Positions 24,599 through 33,677 of a DNA stretch of 64,000 nucleotides are shown here, piece by piece. Each line of letters starts with the position of its first letter. Position 1 is the stretch's first letter. The notes under the pieces were generated by a model. It saw only the letters and a list, made by a program, of their open reading frames with translations. It was not told where the DNA came from and did no database searches. Position numbers and translations under genes: made by a program. The stretch is taken from the NCBI RefSeq assembly GCF_900096945.1, contig NZ_FMKA01000016.1:1-64000 (forward strand), in the 5' to 3' direction. The stretch comes from Anaerobium acetethylicum (GTDB lineage: Bacteria > Bacillota > Clostridia > Lachnospirales > Lachnospiraceae).

Positions 24599-26652
24599 GA
24601 GAAGGAATTTTGCTGGGCGGCAGATATGAGATTATCGGACAGATTGGCTCAGGCGGAATGGCAGTGGTGTACAAAGCCAAAGACCATAAACTGGGAAGGT
24701 TTGTGGCGGTCAAAGTACTGAAGCGCGAGTTCAGCGAGGATCAGAATTTCGTGCAGAAATTCAAGGTCGAAGCCCAGTCGGCAGCAGGACTTGTGAATGC
24801 AAATATCGTCAATGTTTTCGACGTCGGAAATGACGGCGATGTCTATTATATCGTAATGGAACTTGTTGAGGGAATTACGTTAAAAGAATACATCCAGAAG
24901 AAAGTCAGATTATCTGTAAATGAAGCTGTCAGCATCGCAATCCAGGTTGCCATGGGAATTGAAGCAGCTCATAAGAACCATATCATACACAGGGATATCA
25001 AGCCCCAGAATATCGTTATTTCAAAAGAAGGAAAAGTCAAGGTGACGGATTTCGGAATTGCCCGGGCCGCATCTTCGGAAACGATCGTCTCCAACGTCAT
25101 GGGATCTGTCCACTATACATCCCCGGAACAGGCAAGAGGCGGATACTGCGATGAAAAGAGCGATATTTATTCTCTGGGAATCACCATTTATGAAATGCTT
25201 ACGGGAAAGCTTCCCTTTGACGGGGATACGACGGTGAACGTTGCGATCAAGCATCTGCAGGAAGAAATTGAGCCGCCAAGGACGTTTGTTCCGGATATAC
25301 CAGTCAGCCTCGAGAAGATTGTTCTGAAATGTACCCAGAAAAGCCCGGACAGAAGATATGCGGATGCAGCAGAGCTGATCTCAGATCTGAAACAGTCTCT
25401 TGTGGAGCCGGAAGGGGATTTTGTTAAGATAATCCCAATCAACAATTACGGACAGACCAGGACGATGACTCCCCAGGAAGTTGCAGATATCAAGAAAGAA
25501 ACGGGCAGAATCAGCCTGGGAGACGAACCAGGGCTTTATGAGGAAAATCCGGAGGAGGAAGAGGACGCAGACATCAATCCGAAACTGGAGAGACTCATGA
25601 CTGTTCTGGGAATAGTCGCTGCGCTGATCATCGCATCCATCGCAATCTACCTTGCAGGAAGCGCCGCCGGACTTTTTAAACACAGCAGTTCACCGAAAAA
25701 GGAAACGACGCAGCAGGAAACAGAGAAGGAAGAGACTGAAGAAAACGGCGATATTGTTGAAATGCCAGATCTTGCAGGCATGACAGTGGATGAAGCTACG
25801 GAGGTCCTCAACAAACTCGGACTTGGAATCAAGGTCGATTCCTATGAATTTTCAGAAACATTTGAACCGGATACCATAATCAGCCAGGATATAGCCGAAG
25901 GTGAAGAGGTTGAGAAAAACACCACAATCAAAGTGGTGGTAAGCGAAGGTACGGAGGTTTTTGATCTTCCTTCAGTGGCAGGCCTGGAAGAAGAAGCTGC
26001 AAAAAACAAACTGGAGGACAACGGGCTGACCGTGAAAAGGGAATATGAGTATGACGATTCGGTGGAAACAGGATGCGTGATCTCAAGTTCTCCGAAGGCA
26101 GGAACGAGCGTTAAAGAAGGCGACACTGTAACGCTTATCGTCAGCAGGGGTAAAGAAGTGGTCGAAGCTTCGGTTCCGGACATCAAAAATCTCAGCGAGT
26201 CAGATGCGAGAGCTAAGATTACGGCAGCGGGCCTGACGGTCGGAACTGTGTCGGAGGCAAACAGCGAAACGGTTGCCGAAGGCCGGGTGATCAGCCAGAG
26301 CCCTGCAGGCGGGGCGACCCTGGAGAAAGGGAAGACGGTTGACTTTGTACTCAGCCTTGGACCTGAAGATGTACCGGAAGTGGCATATGATGTCACAATA
26401 GAAATCGACAGCATCGAATTTCCTGAGGGAATGACGGATGCGGCTGTAATCATCCAGTTTAGCCAGACCTCTCTGGATGGATCAAAGGTAGTAAAAGAAC
26501 TTTACAGCGGCACCACCAGCGATGCATCTTCCATACCGTCAACCTACACGGTTGCCGGACTTCCTGGAGTAACTACGGGAACGGTCAGTGCATTTATGAA
26601 CGGAAAGTCCGTCAGTGTAACTTACGGATTGACCTTCAAAGAAGTGAATTGA
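24592..26652 (+). CDS. prkC: PASTA-domain Ser/Thr kinase (PrkC/Stk1)
   Basis: A 686-residue transmembrane kinase. The cytoplasmic Hanks kinase domain spans residues about 10-270, with G-loop GSGGMAVVYKA, VAVKVLK Lys, catalytic HRDIKPQN near residue 131 and DFGIARA. A linker follows, then one membrane helix at about 336-358. Three PASTA repeats outside the cell (about 390-457, 458-526 and 527-593) bind muropeptides or lipid II. A C-terminal beta-rich tail of about 90 residues has no recognised domain. It overlaps the phosphatase gene by 7 bp. Neighbouring rsgA is a reported phosphorylation target of such kinases in other Firmicutes. Confidence 0.95.
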   Translation: MLREGILLGGRYEIIGQIGSGGMAVVYKAKDHKLGRFVAVKVLKREFSEDQNFVQKFKVEAQSAAGLVNANIVNVFDVGNDGDVYYIVMELVEGITLKEYIQKKVRLSVNEAVSIAIQVAMGIEAAHKNHIIHRDIKPQNIVISKEGKVKVTDFGIARAASSETIVSNVMGSVHYTSPEQARGGYCDEKSDIYSLGITIYEMLTGKLPFDGDTTVNVAIKHLQEEIEPPRTFVPDIPVSLEKIVLKCTQKSPDRRYADAAELISDLKQSLVEPEGDFVKIIPINNYGQTRTMTPQEVADIKKETGRISLGDEPGLYEENPEEEEDADINPKLERLMTVLGIVAALIIASIAIYLAGSAAGLFKHSSSPKKETTQQETEKEETEENGDIVEMPDLAGMTVDEATEVLNKLGLGIKVDSYEFSETFEPDTIISQDIAEGEEVEKNTTIKVVVSEGTEVFDLPSVAGLEEEAAKNKLEDNGLTVKREYEYDDSVETGCVISSSPKAGTSVKEGDTVTLIVSRGKEVVEASVPDIKNLSESDARAKITAAGLTVGTVSEANSETVAEGRVISQSPAGGATLEKGKTVDFVLSLGPEDVPEVAYDVTIEIDSIEFPEGMTDAAVIIQFSQTSLDGSKVVKELYSGTTSDASSIPSTYTVAGLPGVTTGTVSAFMNGKSVSVTYGLTFKEVN

Positions 26653-26653
26653 T

Positions 26654-27532
26654 ATGCAGGGGAAGATAATTAAAGGGATTGCCGGATTCTATTACGTCCA
26701 CGTTGCGGGAGCCGGAGTCTACGAATGCAAAGCAAAGGGCATCTTCAGAAAACAGAAGATAAAGCCCCTGGTTGGAGATAACGTGGCCATCGATATCCTC
26801 GACGAAGCTGAGAAAAAAGGAAATATCAATGACATCCTTCCGAGAAAAAATGAACTTATACGGCCGGCGGTCGCAAACGTCGATCAGGCCCTGGTGATTT
26901 TTGCCATAACAAGGCCCAGCCCGAACTTCAACCTTCTTGACCGGTTTCTCATAACCATGGAGAGGCAGGGGGTCGAGACCATTATCTGCTTCAATAAGAA
27001 GGACATTGCCCAGGACAGTGAAATTGAGCAGCTTCAGGACATATACAGGAAATGCGGCTACAGGATCGTATTTACAAGCACGGTGGATGGAGTGGGACTG
27101 GACAAGTTAAAGGAGCTGATGGAAGACAGGACTACGGTTGTGGCAGGACCATCAGGCGTTGGCAAGTCATCCATTATAAACATACTTCAGCCGAAAGCCG
27201 GAATGGAGACAGGCGGGTTAAGCGAGAAGATCGAAAGAGGAAAACATACCACCCGCCATTCGGAAATCATCAATATTGAAGGAAATACCTATATTATGGA
27301 TACGCCGGGATTCAGTTCCCTGGCACTGCTTGATTTCACCAAAGAGGAGCTCAGGGATTATTTCATCGAGTTTGAGGAATATGAGCCTGCATGCAGATTT
27401 CAGGGCTGCAGCCATATCAATGAACCTGACTGCGGAGTGAAGGCAGCCCTGGAAGCTGGGGATATCAGCAGAACAAGATACAGCAACTATGTTGAAATGT
27501 ACAATGAATTAAAAGACCAAAGGAGATATTAG
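26654..27532 (+). CDS. rsgA: Ribosome small-subunit biogenesis GTPase RsgA
   Basis: A 292-residue circularly permuted GTPase that acts in late 30S maturation. An N-terminal OB fold is followed by permuted G motifs: FNKKD (G4), then GPSGVGKSSI (G1, near residue 165) and DTPGFSSL (G3). A C-terminal zinc knuckle reads CRFQGCSHINEPDCGVK. It starts one base after the prkC stop, with GAAGTG as a weak ribosome site, suggesting translational coupling. It is followed by rpe after one base. Confidence 0.95.
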   Translation: MQGKIIKGIAGFYYVHVAGAGVYECKAKGIFRKQKIKPLVGDNVAIDILDEAEKKGNINDILPRKNELIRPAVANVDQALVIFAITRPSPNFNLLDRFLITMERQGVETIICFNKKDIAQDSEIEQLQDIYRKCGYRIVFTSTVDGVGLDKLKELMEDRTTVVAGPSGVGKSSIINILQPKAGMETGGLSEKIERGKHTTRHSEIINIEGNTYIMDTPGFSSLALLDFTKEELRDYFIEFEEYEPACRFQGCSHINEPDCGVKAALEAGDISRTRYSNYVEMYNELKDQRRY

Positions 27533-27533
27533 C

Positions 27534-28196
27534 ATGTTAATAATGGCACCGTCGATTTTATCGGCAGATTTCAAGAACCTTGGAGAAGATTTAAGAAGAA
27601 TAGACAAAGCTGGAGCTGAATATGTCCATGTTGATGTCATGGATGGGGAGTTCGTACCAAGCATCTCGCTTGGAATGCCCGTGATCAAGTCGGCAAGAAG
27701 CGCGACTGACAGGGTTTTCGATGTGCATCTGATGGTAAACAATCCGGAAAGATACATCGATGATTTTGTGGAGTGCGGAGCAGATCTGATAACGATCCAT
27801 GCGGAAGCCTGCAACCATCTAGACAGGACCATCAACCAGATCAAGGACAAGGGAGTCAAGGTAGGAGTATCGCTGAATCCAGCTACGCCACTGTGTGTTC
27901 TGGACTATGTCCTGGACAAGCTTGACATGGTCCTGATCATGTGCGTGAACCCGGGATTCGGCGGACAGAAGTACATAGAAAGCTCAACGAGAAAGATTAA
28001 AGAGCTGAAAAAAATGATTGATGACAGAAATCTTGAAACTGATATCCAGGTTGACGGCGGCGTTACTGTTGACAACGTAAGGATGATAATCGAAGCAGGC
28101 GCCAATATTATCGTAGCAGGTTCGTCGGTATTTAACGGCAACATTGAGGAAAATATGGAAAAATTCCTTGCAATCTTTAAGGAATACGAGAAATAG
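27534..28196 (+). CDS. rpe: Ribulose-phosphate 3-epimerase
   Basis: A 220-residue TIM-barrel enzyme interconverting ribulose 5-phosphate and xylulose 5-phosphate in the pentose phosphate pathway. Motifs are APSILSADF, VDVMDGEFVPS (metal-binding and catalytic Asp), GVSLNPATPL, VNPGFGGQ and VDGGV. It overlaps no neighbour; a ribosome site CAAAGGAG precedes ATG 27534. Its position after rsgA matches Bacillus and many Clostridia. Confidence 0.95.
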   Translation: MLIMAPSILSADFKNLGEDLRRIDKAGAEYVHVDVMDGEFVPSISLGMPVIKSARSATDRVFDVHLMVNNPERYIDDFVECGADLITIHAEACNHLDRTINQIKDKGVKVGVSLNPATPLCVLDYVLDKLDMVLIMCVNPGFGGQKYIESSTRKIKELKKMIDDRNLETDIQVDGGVTVDNVRMIIEAGANIIVAGSSVFNGNIEENMEKFLAIFKEYEK

Positions 28197-28206
28197 GGAG
28201 CTTGCC

Positions 28207-28866
28207 ATGAAGACTCTGATTGTGAGCGGAGGCAGCATCAACCGTGAATTTGCGCTGGACTTCTGTGCCGGGCAGGAGTGGGACCGAATCATAGGCGTAG
28301 ATGCAGGAACGGAGTTCCTGTTCAGGAATGGTCTTCTTCCGACTGATCTGGTAGGGGATTTCGATACCATATCCAGAGAAGTGATGGACAACTACCAGGA
28401 CAGGCCGGATGTAAACATAAGAAGATACAGGCCGGAAAAAGACGTGACGGATACCCAGGCGGCAGTTGAGCTTGCCCTTGAATACGGGAGCAGCGAGATT
28501 TATATAATCGGCGGACTGGGCGGAAGGATGGATCACACCCTTGCCAATATCAATATTCTGACAATTCCCCTCGAACACGGCGTCCCCTGCTATCTCGTGG
28601 ACGAAAGCAACAAAATCTGCCTTCTGGACCATGGAATGGTGCTGAAAAAGTCGGATCAGTACGGGAAATACGTTTCCTTCCTGCCGCATACGACAGAAGT
28701 GAAAGGCCTCACGCTGAAAGGCTTCAAATATCCTCTGACCAACCACACCCTTACCTGCAGGGACAGCCTGGGCGTCAGCAATGAAATCGCAGAAGAGGCG
28801 GCGGAGGCGGACTTTTCGGAAGGCATACTGATCATGATTCAGTCGAGGGACTGGAAAGACAGATAA
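28207..28866 (+). CDS. thiN: Thiamine pyrophosphokinase
   Basis: A 219-residue enzyme that pyrophosphorylates thiamine to thiamine diphosphate. Motifs are VGDFDTIS, EKDVTDTQAA, and GGLGGRMDHTLANI in the N-terminal domain, with the C-terminal thiamine-binding beta sandwich ending in FSEGILIMIQS. ATG 28207 is preferred: it follows AGGGAG and starts the domain. The in-frame ATG at 28144 lies within rpe. No TPP riboswitch is visible upstream; the gene is the last of the long housekeeping run. Confidence 0.92.
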   Translation: MKTLIVSGGSINREFALDFCAGQEWDRIIGVDAGTEFLFRNGLLPTDLVGDFDTISREVMDNYQDRPDVNIRRYRPEKDVTDTQAAVELALEYGSSEIYIIGGLGGRMDHTLANINILTIPLEHGVPCYLVDESNKICLLDHGMVLKKSDQYGKYVSFLPHTTEVKGLTLKGFKYPLTNHTLTCRDSLGVSNEIAEEAAEADFSEGILIMIQSRDWKDR

Positions 28867-28903
28867 AAATCAGGGAAAAGACAGAAAGCCCTAACGGAAA
28901 CGT

Positions 28904-28965
28904 CATGACAGAAAAAAATGTAACAGAAAAAGTTATAATAAAAAAACGCAATAGAAAAAGTTATA
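28904..28965. repeat. Short degenerate tandem repeats after thiN
   Basis: Four imperfect units of the type (A)(C/T)AGAAAAAGTTATAA, irregularly spaced, run directly into the terminator stem. No coding sense is visible; this is likely slippage-derived 3' UTR sequence. Confidence 0.6.
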
Positions 28966-29006
28966 ACAGAAAAAGCGCATATCAGAATGATATGCGCTTT
29001 TTCTGT
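28966..29006. terminator. Bidirectional terminator between thiN and ychF
   Basis: Perfect 19-bp stem (28966-28984 with 28988-29006) closed by a GAA loop; core AGAAAAAGCGCATATCA. A-rich on the left and T-rich on the right, so it can end transcription from both convergent genes. Confidence 0.85.
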
Positions 29007-29020
29007 CAGTTGACAGGATT

Positions 29021-30118
29021 TTATACGTTGAATCTGAACAGAATGACATCTCCGTCCTTAACCACATATTCCTTGCCTTCAAGCCTTACGAGGCCTTTTT
29101 CCTTGGCTGCCGCATAGGAGCCGGCATTCAAGAGTTCCTGGTAGTTTACGACTTCGGCGCGGATGAATCCACGTTCAAAATCGGAGTGGATTTTCCCGGC
29201 AGCTCCCGGAGCTTTGGTTCCCCGTGTGATTGTCCAGGCCCTTGTTTCCTGTTCTCCGGCAGTCAGGTAGCTGATGAGGCCTAGGATGTGGTAGCTTGCT
29301 TTGATGAGCTTTTCAAGGCCTGACTCTTCAAGTCCCAGTTCCTCAAGGAACATCTTCTTTTCGTCTTCTTCAAGCTCTGCGATTTCCTGTTCGATCTGCG
29401 CGCAGATTACAAACACTTCGCTGTCTTCAGAAGCGGCATACTCTCTGACTTTCTTCACGAAATCATTGGATGCGCCGTCGTCTGCGAGATCATCTTCCAT
29501 TACGTTTGCAGCAAAGATGACAGGTTTGTAGGTGAGGAGGTTGAATGACTTCAGTAATTCCAGTTCCTCATCATCGTCAGTCTCAAAGCTTTTTGCAAGC
29601 TTGCCTGCTTCAAGATGTTCCTTGATCCTTGTAAGGAGATCGAGTTCCTTGGCAAGCGTTTTGTCATTCTTTGCGCCCTTTGCTGTCTTGGAGATACGTC
29701 TTTCGAGGATGTCGATATCTGAAAAAATCAGCTCGAAGTTGATTGTTTCGATGTCGCGAAGCGGATTTACGTTTCCGTCGACATGAACGACATTGGCGTC
29801 TTCGAAGCAGCGAACTACATGCACGATGGCATCAACTTCGCGGATGGTTGACAGGAACTGGTTTCCAAGGCCTTCGCCCTTAGATGCTCCTTTTACAAGA
29901 CCTGCAATATCGACGAATTCGATTACGGCAGGAAGAATCCTTTTTGATTTGTAAAGGTCTGAGAGGAGCTGCAGCCTTTCGTCAGGAACAGTAACGATTC
30001 CTACGTTAGGGTCTATGGTACAGAACGGATAGTTTGCTGATTCTGCTCCAGCTTTTGTTAATGAGTTGAATAAGGTGCTTTTTCCAACGTTGGGCAAGCC
30101 CACGATACCTAATTTCAT
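29021..30118 (-). CDS. ychF: Redox-sensitive ATPase/GTPase YchF (OLA1 family)
   Basis: A 365-residue Obg-related P-loop protein. It has [12 protein letters not shown] (G1), [20 protein letters not shown] (G3) and a C-terminal TGS-like domain ([20 protein letters not shown]). The G4 position reads FAANVMED instead of NKxD, as expected for YchF proteins, which prefer ATP. It binds ribosomes and is linked to stress responses in other bacteria. It is the only recognised gene on the - strand in the window. An AAAGGG ribosome site lies just upstream on that strand. Confidence 0.95.
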   Translation of the reverse strand: MKLGIVGLPNVGKSTLFNSLTKAGAESANYPFCTIDPNVGIVTVPDERLQLLSDLYKSKRILPAVIEFVDIAGLVKGASKGEGLGNQFLSTIREVDAIVHVVRCFEDANVVHVDGNVNPLRDIETINFELIFSDIDILERRISKTAKGAKNDKTLAKELDLLTRIKEHLEAGKLAKSFETDDDEELELLKSFNLLTYKPVIFAANVMEDDLADDGASNDFVKKVREYAASEDSEVFVICAQIEQEIAELEEDEKKMFLEELGLEESGLEKLIKASYHILGLISYLTAGEQETRAWTITRGTKAPGAAGKIHSDFERGFIRAEVVNYQELLNAGSYAAAKEKGLVRLEGKEYVVKDGDVILFRFNV

Positions 30119-30182
30119 GATTAATCCCTTTCTATGACGAATTATTTATTATGATTGTTTAACAGTAATGTTTTGCAAACAT

Positions 30183-30236
30183 GTTTCAGACGGCAGCCAG
30201 ACATTCCTGCGCCGTATTGCTGACCGGTTTTTACAC
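30183..30236. repeat. Degenerate fragment of the palindromic repeat
   Basis: CAGACATTCCTGCGCC followed by TATTGCTGACCGGTTTTTA resembles the middle of the 12273-12421 copy (GAGACATTCGTGCGCC...ATTGCTGGTTTT). It lies between the divergent ychF and lgt genes. Confidence 0.5.
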
Positions 30237-30360
30237 CTAGTACAGTTTAGCATATTTCGAAGAAAAATCAAGAGGATTTAGGCATAAGCTTAGCAGTCCA
30301 GTCAGAAATGGAATATCAGCTTTGACATTGATTTTTAGTGGTTGAAAGAGTAAAATGAAA

Positions 30361-30480
30361 AGTAACTGTTCAGAACCCCTGTCTCGCAAGGTGTTTTTAT
30401 GCTGGTTGTGCAAGGGCAAAATTGTGGGTTCTGCAAGCTGTGTGAACCATATCCGGTTATAAAGGACATCGCCGGGATTG
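30361..30480. repeat. Long copy of the palindromic repeat upstream of lgt
   Basis: The first 44 bp equal 12273-12316 with one mismatch. The 3' part (GGGTTCTGCAAGCTGTGTG...CATATCCGGTTATAAAGGAC) is a diverged form of the 12273-12421 3' half. Being upstream of lgt, it probably falls in its leader. Confidence 0.8.
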
Positions 30481-30533
30481 ATGCAGACAGAGTTCGGAAT
30501 GAAAAAATGAAGGCAGAAGAGGAGACCATATTG

Positions 30534-31400
30534 ATGAATGGAATGATTAGATTTCCCAATCTTGGGATAGAGCTTGAAAACGTAGGTAAAACAATTTCCC
30601 TGTTCGGATTTGAAATTGCCTATTACGGCATCATAATAGGGCTGGCTATGCTTGTGGGGATTTTCCTGGCAGAGCGGGATGGAAAGGCTACGGGGCAGAA
30701 TCCTGAGAATTATACGGATTATGCCATTTACTGCATCATTTTCTCAATCATTGGGGCAAGGCTGTATTATGTGATGTTCGCCTGGGAAAATTATAAAGAC
30801 AACCTCTTAAGCATTTTCAACCTGAGAGAAGGTGGCCTTGCCATATACGGCGGCGTCATTGCAGCAGTGATAACACTGTTTGTGTTTGCAAGAATCAGGA
30901 AGCTGTCCTTCTGGCAGATGGCAGATTCGGGCTGCATCGGACTGGTCGCAGGCCAGATCATCGGAAGATGGGGTAATTTTTTTAACAGAGAGGCGTTTGG
31001 CGGATATACGGAAAACTTTTTTGCAATGCAGATTCCGCTGACGGATGTAAGAAACTCGGATCTGACGGCAGAGATCCTGGAGAATATCAAGAACATCGGC
31101 GGTATCGAGTTTATCCAGGTGCATCCTACGTTCCTGTATGAGTCCCTTTGGAATCTTGGGGTGCTGATTTTCATACTCTGGTACAGGAGAAAGAAAAAGT
31201 TCCATGGTGAAGTGTTTCTCATCTACCTGCTGGGATACGGAATCGGCCGTGCATGGATAGAAGGCCTGCGCACTGACCAGCTTCTGATTCCCGTTCTGGG
31301 GCTTCCTGTTTCCCAGGTTCTCGCGGGAGTGCTTGTAGTTGTTGCGGCAGTGCTGATCGCGGTCAACAGAAAAAGGGCAAAAACCAGCGAAAACAGCTAA
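30534..31400 (+). CDS. lgt: Prolipoprotein diacylglyceryl transferase
   Basis: A 288-residue polytopic membrane enzyme that transfers diacylglycerol from phosphatidylglycerol to the lipobox Cys of prolipoproteins. Visible family motifs are GGLAIYGGVIA, the Lgt signature GRWGNFFNREAFGG near residue 145, and HPTFLYES. ATG 30534 is chosen because AGAGGAGA lies at correct distance. The frame opens as far up as 30399, but that part is encoded by the repeat and has no lgt character. A strong terminator follows. TrpX in this window carries a lipobox-like ATGCS and would be a substrate. Confidence 0.94.
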   Translation: MNGMIRFPNLGIELENVGKTISLFGFEIAYYGIIIGLAMLVGIFLAERDGKATGQNPENYTDYAIYCIIFSIIGARLYYVMFAWENYKDNLLSIFNLREGGLAIYGGVIAAVITLFVFARIRKLSFWQMADSGCIGLVAGQIIGRWGNFFNREAFGGYTENFFAMQIPLTDVRNSDLTAEILENIKNIGGIEFIQVHPTFLYESLWNLGVLIFILWYRRKKKFHGEVFLIYLLGYGIGRAWIEGLRTDQLLIPVLGLPVSQVLAGVLVVVAAVLIAVNRKRAKTSENS

Positions 31401-31406
31401 AATATG

Positions 31407-31450
31407 AAAAAACAGCTCCGGGAACCTACCGTTCCCGGAGCTGTTTTTTT
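31407..31450 (+). terminator. Strong terminator after lgt
   Basis: Perfect 19-bp stem (31407-31425 with 31431-31449), loop CTACC, right arm running into seven T; core ACAGCTCCGGGAAC. Confidence 0.92.
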
Positions 31451-31470
31451 GAAAAAAATTCCTAATACTA

Positions 31471-31499
31471 TTGCTATTTCCCTATCGTTAGGCTAAAAT
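31471..31499 (+). promoter_or_regulatory. Promoter of the dcw cluster (mraZ)
   Basis: TTGCTA (31471-31476), 17-bp spacer, TAAAAT (31494-31499). It lies directly upstream of the MraZ operator. Confidence 0.7.
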
Positions 31500-31509
31500 A
31501 TCTTTATAA

Positions 31510-31565
31510 GTGGTGAGAAGTGGTAGAAAGTGGTAGATAATGGCGAAGATGTGGCAGCAAGTGGC
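31510..31565 (+). promoter_or_regulatory. MraZ operator: 10-bp-phased GTGG repeats
   Basis: GTGG boxes start at 31510, 31520 and 31530, an ATGG at 31540, and GTGG again at 31551 and 31561, all about one helical turn apart. MraZ proteins bind direct TGGG/GTGG-type repeats with 10-bp spacing just downstream of their own promoter, so this is an autoregulatory site. Confidence 0.85.
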
Positions 31566-31593
31566 ATACCATTTTGAAAGAGGGTGCAGCTAG

Positions 31594-32025
31594 ATGTTTA
31601 TGGGCGAATACAATCATACGATTGATTCAAAGGGCAGACTGATTATCCCTTCCAAATTCAGAGAAGTATTAGGTGATGAATTTGTAATAACAAAGGGATT
31701 GGATGGCTGTCTGTTCGTGTACCCAAATGACGAATGGCAGGCTTTCGAAGAGAAACTGAGAACACTTCCGCTTACCAATAAAGATGCAAGGCAGTTTTCA
31801 AGATTTTTCCTGGCCGGAGCGGCAGCCTGTGAAGTCGATAAGCAGGGAAGGATTCTGCTTCCGATGGTTCTGAGGGAATTTGCAGAACTGGAAAAAGACG
31901 TGGTTCTCGTGGGCGTCCTGAGCAGGATCGAAATCTGGAGCAAAGCCAGATGGGAAAACAGCAATGTATTTGACGACATGGACGAGATTGCAGAACATAT
32001 GGCAGATTTAGGACTGAGCATATAG
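31594..32025 (+). CDS. mraZ: Transcriptional regulator MraZ
   Basis: A 143-residue protein of two AbrB-like swapped-hairpin repeats. The hallmark [13 protein letters not shown] is at residues 11-23, and the second copy is [13 protein letters not shown] near 82-94. Ring-shaped oligomers bind the phased repeats upstream of the gene and tune expression of the division and cell-wall cluster. The ATG follows AGAGGGTG. It is followed by rsmH as in nearly all bacteria. Confidence 0.95.
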   Translation: MFMGEYNHTIDSKGRLIIPSKFREVLGDEFVITKGLDGCLFVYPNDEWQAFEEKLRTLPLTNKDARQFSRFFLAGAAACEVDKQGRILLPMVLREFAELEKDVVLVGVLSRIEIWSKARWENSNVFDDMDEIAEHMADLGLSI

Positions 32026-32092
32026 AAACATGCGGGGATTTAACGGACAGCCGGAAGAGGCATCCCAAAAACCTGACATCAGGAGGATAAAC

Positions 32093-33037
32093 ATGAGTTT
32101 TGAACATAAATCTGTACTATTAGATGAGACGATAGAAAATCTGAATATAAAACCGGACGGAATCTATGTGGATGGCACCCTTGGAGGCGGCGGGCATGCA
32201 TGGCATGTGTGCAGCAGGCTTTCGGAAAAGGGACGGTTCATAGGGATCGACCAGGACGAGGCGGCAATCAAAGCAGCCGGCAAGAGGCTTGAGGAGTTCG
32301 GTGACAAGGTTACGATCATAAGAAGCAATTACTGTGACATGAAAGAAAAGCTTCATGAAATCGGAATAGATAAAGTGGATGGAATATTGCTGGATCTTGG
32401 AGTTTCATCCTACCAGCTGGATACAGTTGAAAGGGGCTTCACCTACAGGGAAGACACGGCTCTTGACATGAGGATGGACCAGCGGCAGGACAAGACAGCA
32501 AGGGATATCGTGAATGACTACAGTGAATTCGACCTGTACCGCATAATCCGGGACTACGGCGAAGATAAATTTGCAAAAAACATTGCCAAGCATATAGCGA
32601 GAGCGAGAAAAGAAAAGCCGATTGAAACAACGGGGGAACTCATCGAAATCATCAAGGGAGCGATTCCGATGAAGCTGTGGATCAACAGCGGGCATCCGGC
32701 CAAGAAGACTTTCCAGGCACTCCGGATAGAGCTCAACAGGGAACTGGAAGTCCTGAAGAATTCCCTTGACGAGATGATAGATATCCTGAATGAAGATGGC
32801 AGGATATGCATCATAACATTCCATTCACTGGAAGACAGAATCGTGAAGACGATTTTCAGAAAAAACGAGAATCCTTGTACATGTCCAAGCGACTTTCCGA
32901 TATGCGTTTGCGGGAACAAGTCAAAGGGCAGGGTCGTGACAAGAAAGCCAATCGCGCCTGGTGAAGAAGAGATCGCAGAAAACAAAAGAGCGAAAAGTTC
33001 AAAATTAAGAGTTTTTGAAAAACATGAAAACAGATGA
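32093..33037 (+). CDS. rsmH: 16S rRNA m4C1402 methyltransferase RsmH (MraW)
   Basis: A 314-residue SAM methyltransferase. [14 protein letters not shown] holds the SAM-binding loop; [12 protein letters not shown] and [10 protein letters not shown] are family signatures; a short Cys cluster ([13 protein letters not shown]) sits near the C-terminus. ATG 32093 is chosen from an excellent AGGAGG site upstream; an in-frame ATG at 32030 has none. Together with RsmI it tunes the ribosomal P site. It is second in the dcw cluster. Confidence 0.95.
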   Translation: MSFEHKSVLLDETIENLNIKPDGIYVDGTLGGGGHAWHVCSRLSEKGRFIGIDQDEAAIKAAGKRLEEFGDKVTIIRSNYCDMKEKLHEIGIDKVDGILLDLGVSSYQLDTVERGFTYREDTALDMRMDQRQDKTARDIVNDYSEFDLYRIIRDYGEDKFAKNIAKHIARARKEKPIETTGELIEIIKGAIPMKLWINSGHPAKKTFQALRIELNRELEVLKNSLDEMIDILNEDGRICIITFHSLEDRIVKTIFRKNENPCTCPSDFPICVCGNKSKGRVVTRKPIAPGEEEIAENKRAKSSKLRVFEKHENR

Positions 33038-33143
33038 TTCATATAGACAAAATCAGCTTATTTGCAGAAACAGACGGCTGAAAGCATCCGGTTGACAGCA
33101 GGGAATATTGATCGGAAATACTACATGCAGGGGGAGAAACAAT

Positions 33144-33662
33144 ATGTCGGCAGTTCAGAGAAACAGGTATATGACAGAAAGAAATACGGGTTATGTAAAT
33201 GGAAATGTTGTCAGACAGCATGCTGTTCCGTTAAGGGAACAGAGAATCGGTGAAATTGAGAAGGATGAGTCACGCAGAAGGGCCGCAAACAGAAACAGAG
33301 AGAAAGCACTGCAGATGAATGCCGGCTATGTATTCTTTTTGGCAATCGCAACTATCATCACACTGTCAGCTTCTACGCTTTATCTGATGTTCCAGTCTGA
33401 TATCACAAACAAAATTTCCAATATCGCAACCCTGGAAAGCCAGCTTGCTGATTTGAAATCAGATAATGACGAGGCTTATGGCAGAGTAACCCGTTCTGTG
33501 GATCTGGAATATGTAAAGCAGGTCGCGATCGGTGAACTTGGAATGGTTTATGCAAGTGAGGAGCAGGTAGTGCTCTATGAAAGCACAGAAGATGATTACG
33601 TCAGGCAGTATGCAGACATCCCTTCAGATGAGAAGTCCGGCCTTTCATCTTTGTTGAAATAG
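33144..33662 (+). CDS. ftsL: FtsL-like bitopic division protein
   Basis: A 172-residue protein with an N-terminal cytoplasmic part of about 60 basic residues, one membrane helix (GYVFFLAIATIITLSASTLY, residues about 66-85) and a heptad-like extracellular segment (ITNKISNIATLESQLADLKS). Size, topology and the place between rsmH and the transpeptidase gene fit FtsL, which joins FtsB/DivIC and FtsQ in the divisome. FtsL is poorly conserved, so the call depends on context. ATG 33144 follows GGGGGAG; a more distant ATG at 33108 lacks a site. Confidence 0.75.
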   Translation: MSAVQRNRYMTERNTGYVNGNVVRQHAVPLREQRIGEIEKDESRRRAANRNREKALQMNAGYVFFLAIATIITLSASTLYLMFQSDITNKISNIATLESQLADLKSDNDEAYGRVTRSVDLEYVKQVAIGELGMVYASEEQVVLYESTEDDYVRQYADIPSDEKSGLSSLLK

Positions 33663-33677
33663 AAGCAGGTGTAGAAA

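Noticed and set aside
25842-26453. 203-codon ORF antisense to the PASTA region of prkC
   Set aside because: Ser/Thr-rich shadow of the kinase gene's codon pattern; no ribosome site or domain.
28904-28965. Possible CRISPR-like repeats
   Set aside because: Units are short, A-rich and irregularly spaced, with no spacers of constant length and no cas genes in the window.
33062-33253. 63-codon ORF between rsmH and the ftsL-like gene
   Set aside because: Overlaps the ftsL-like gene in another frame and has no ribosome site.
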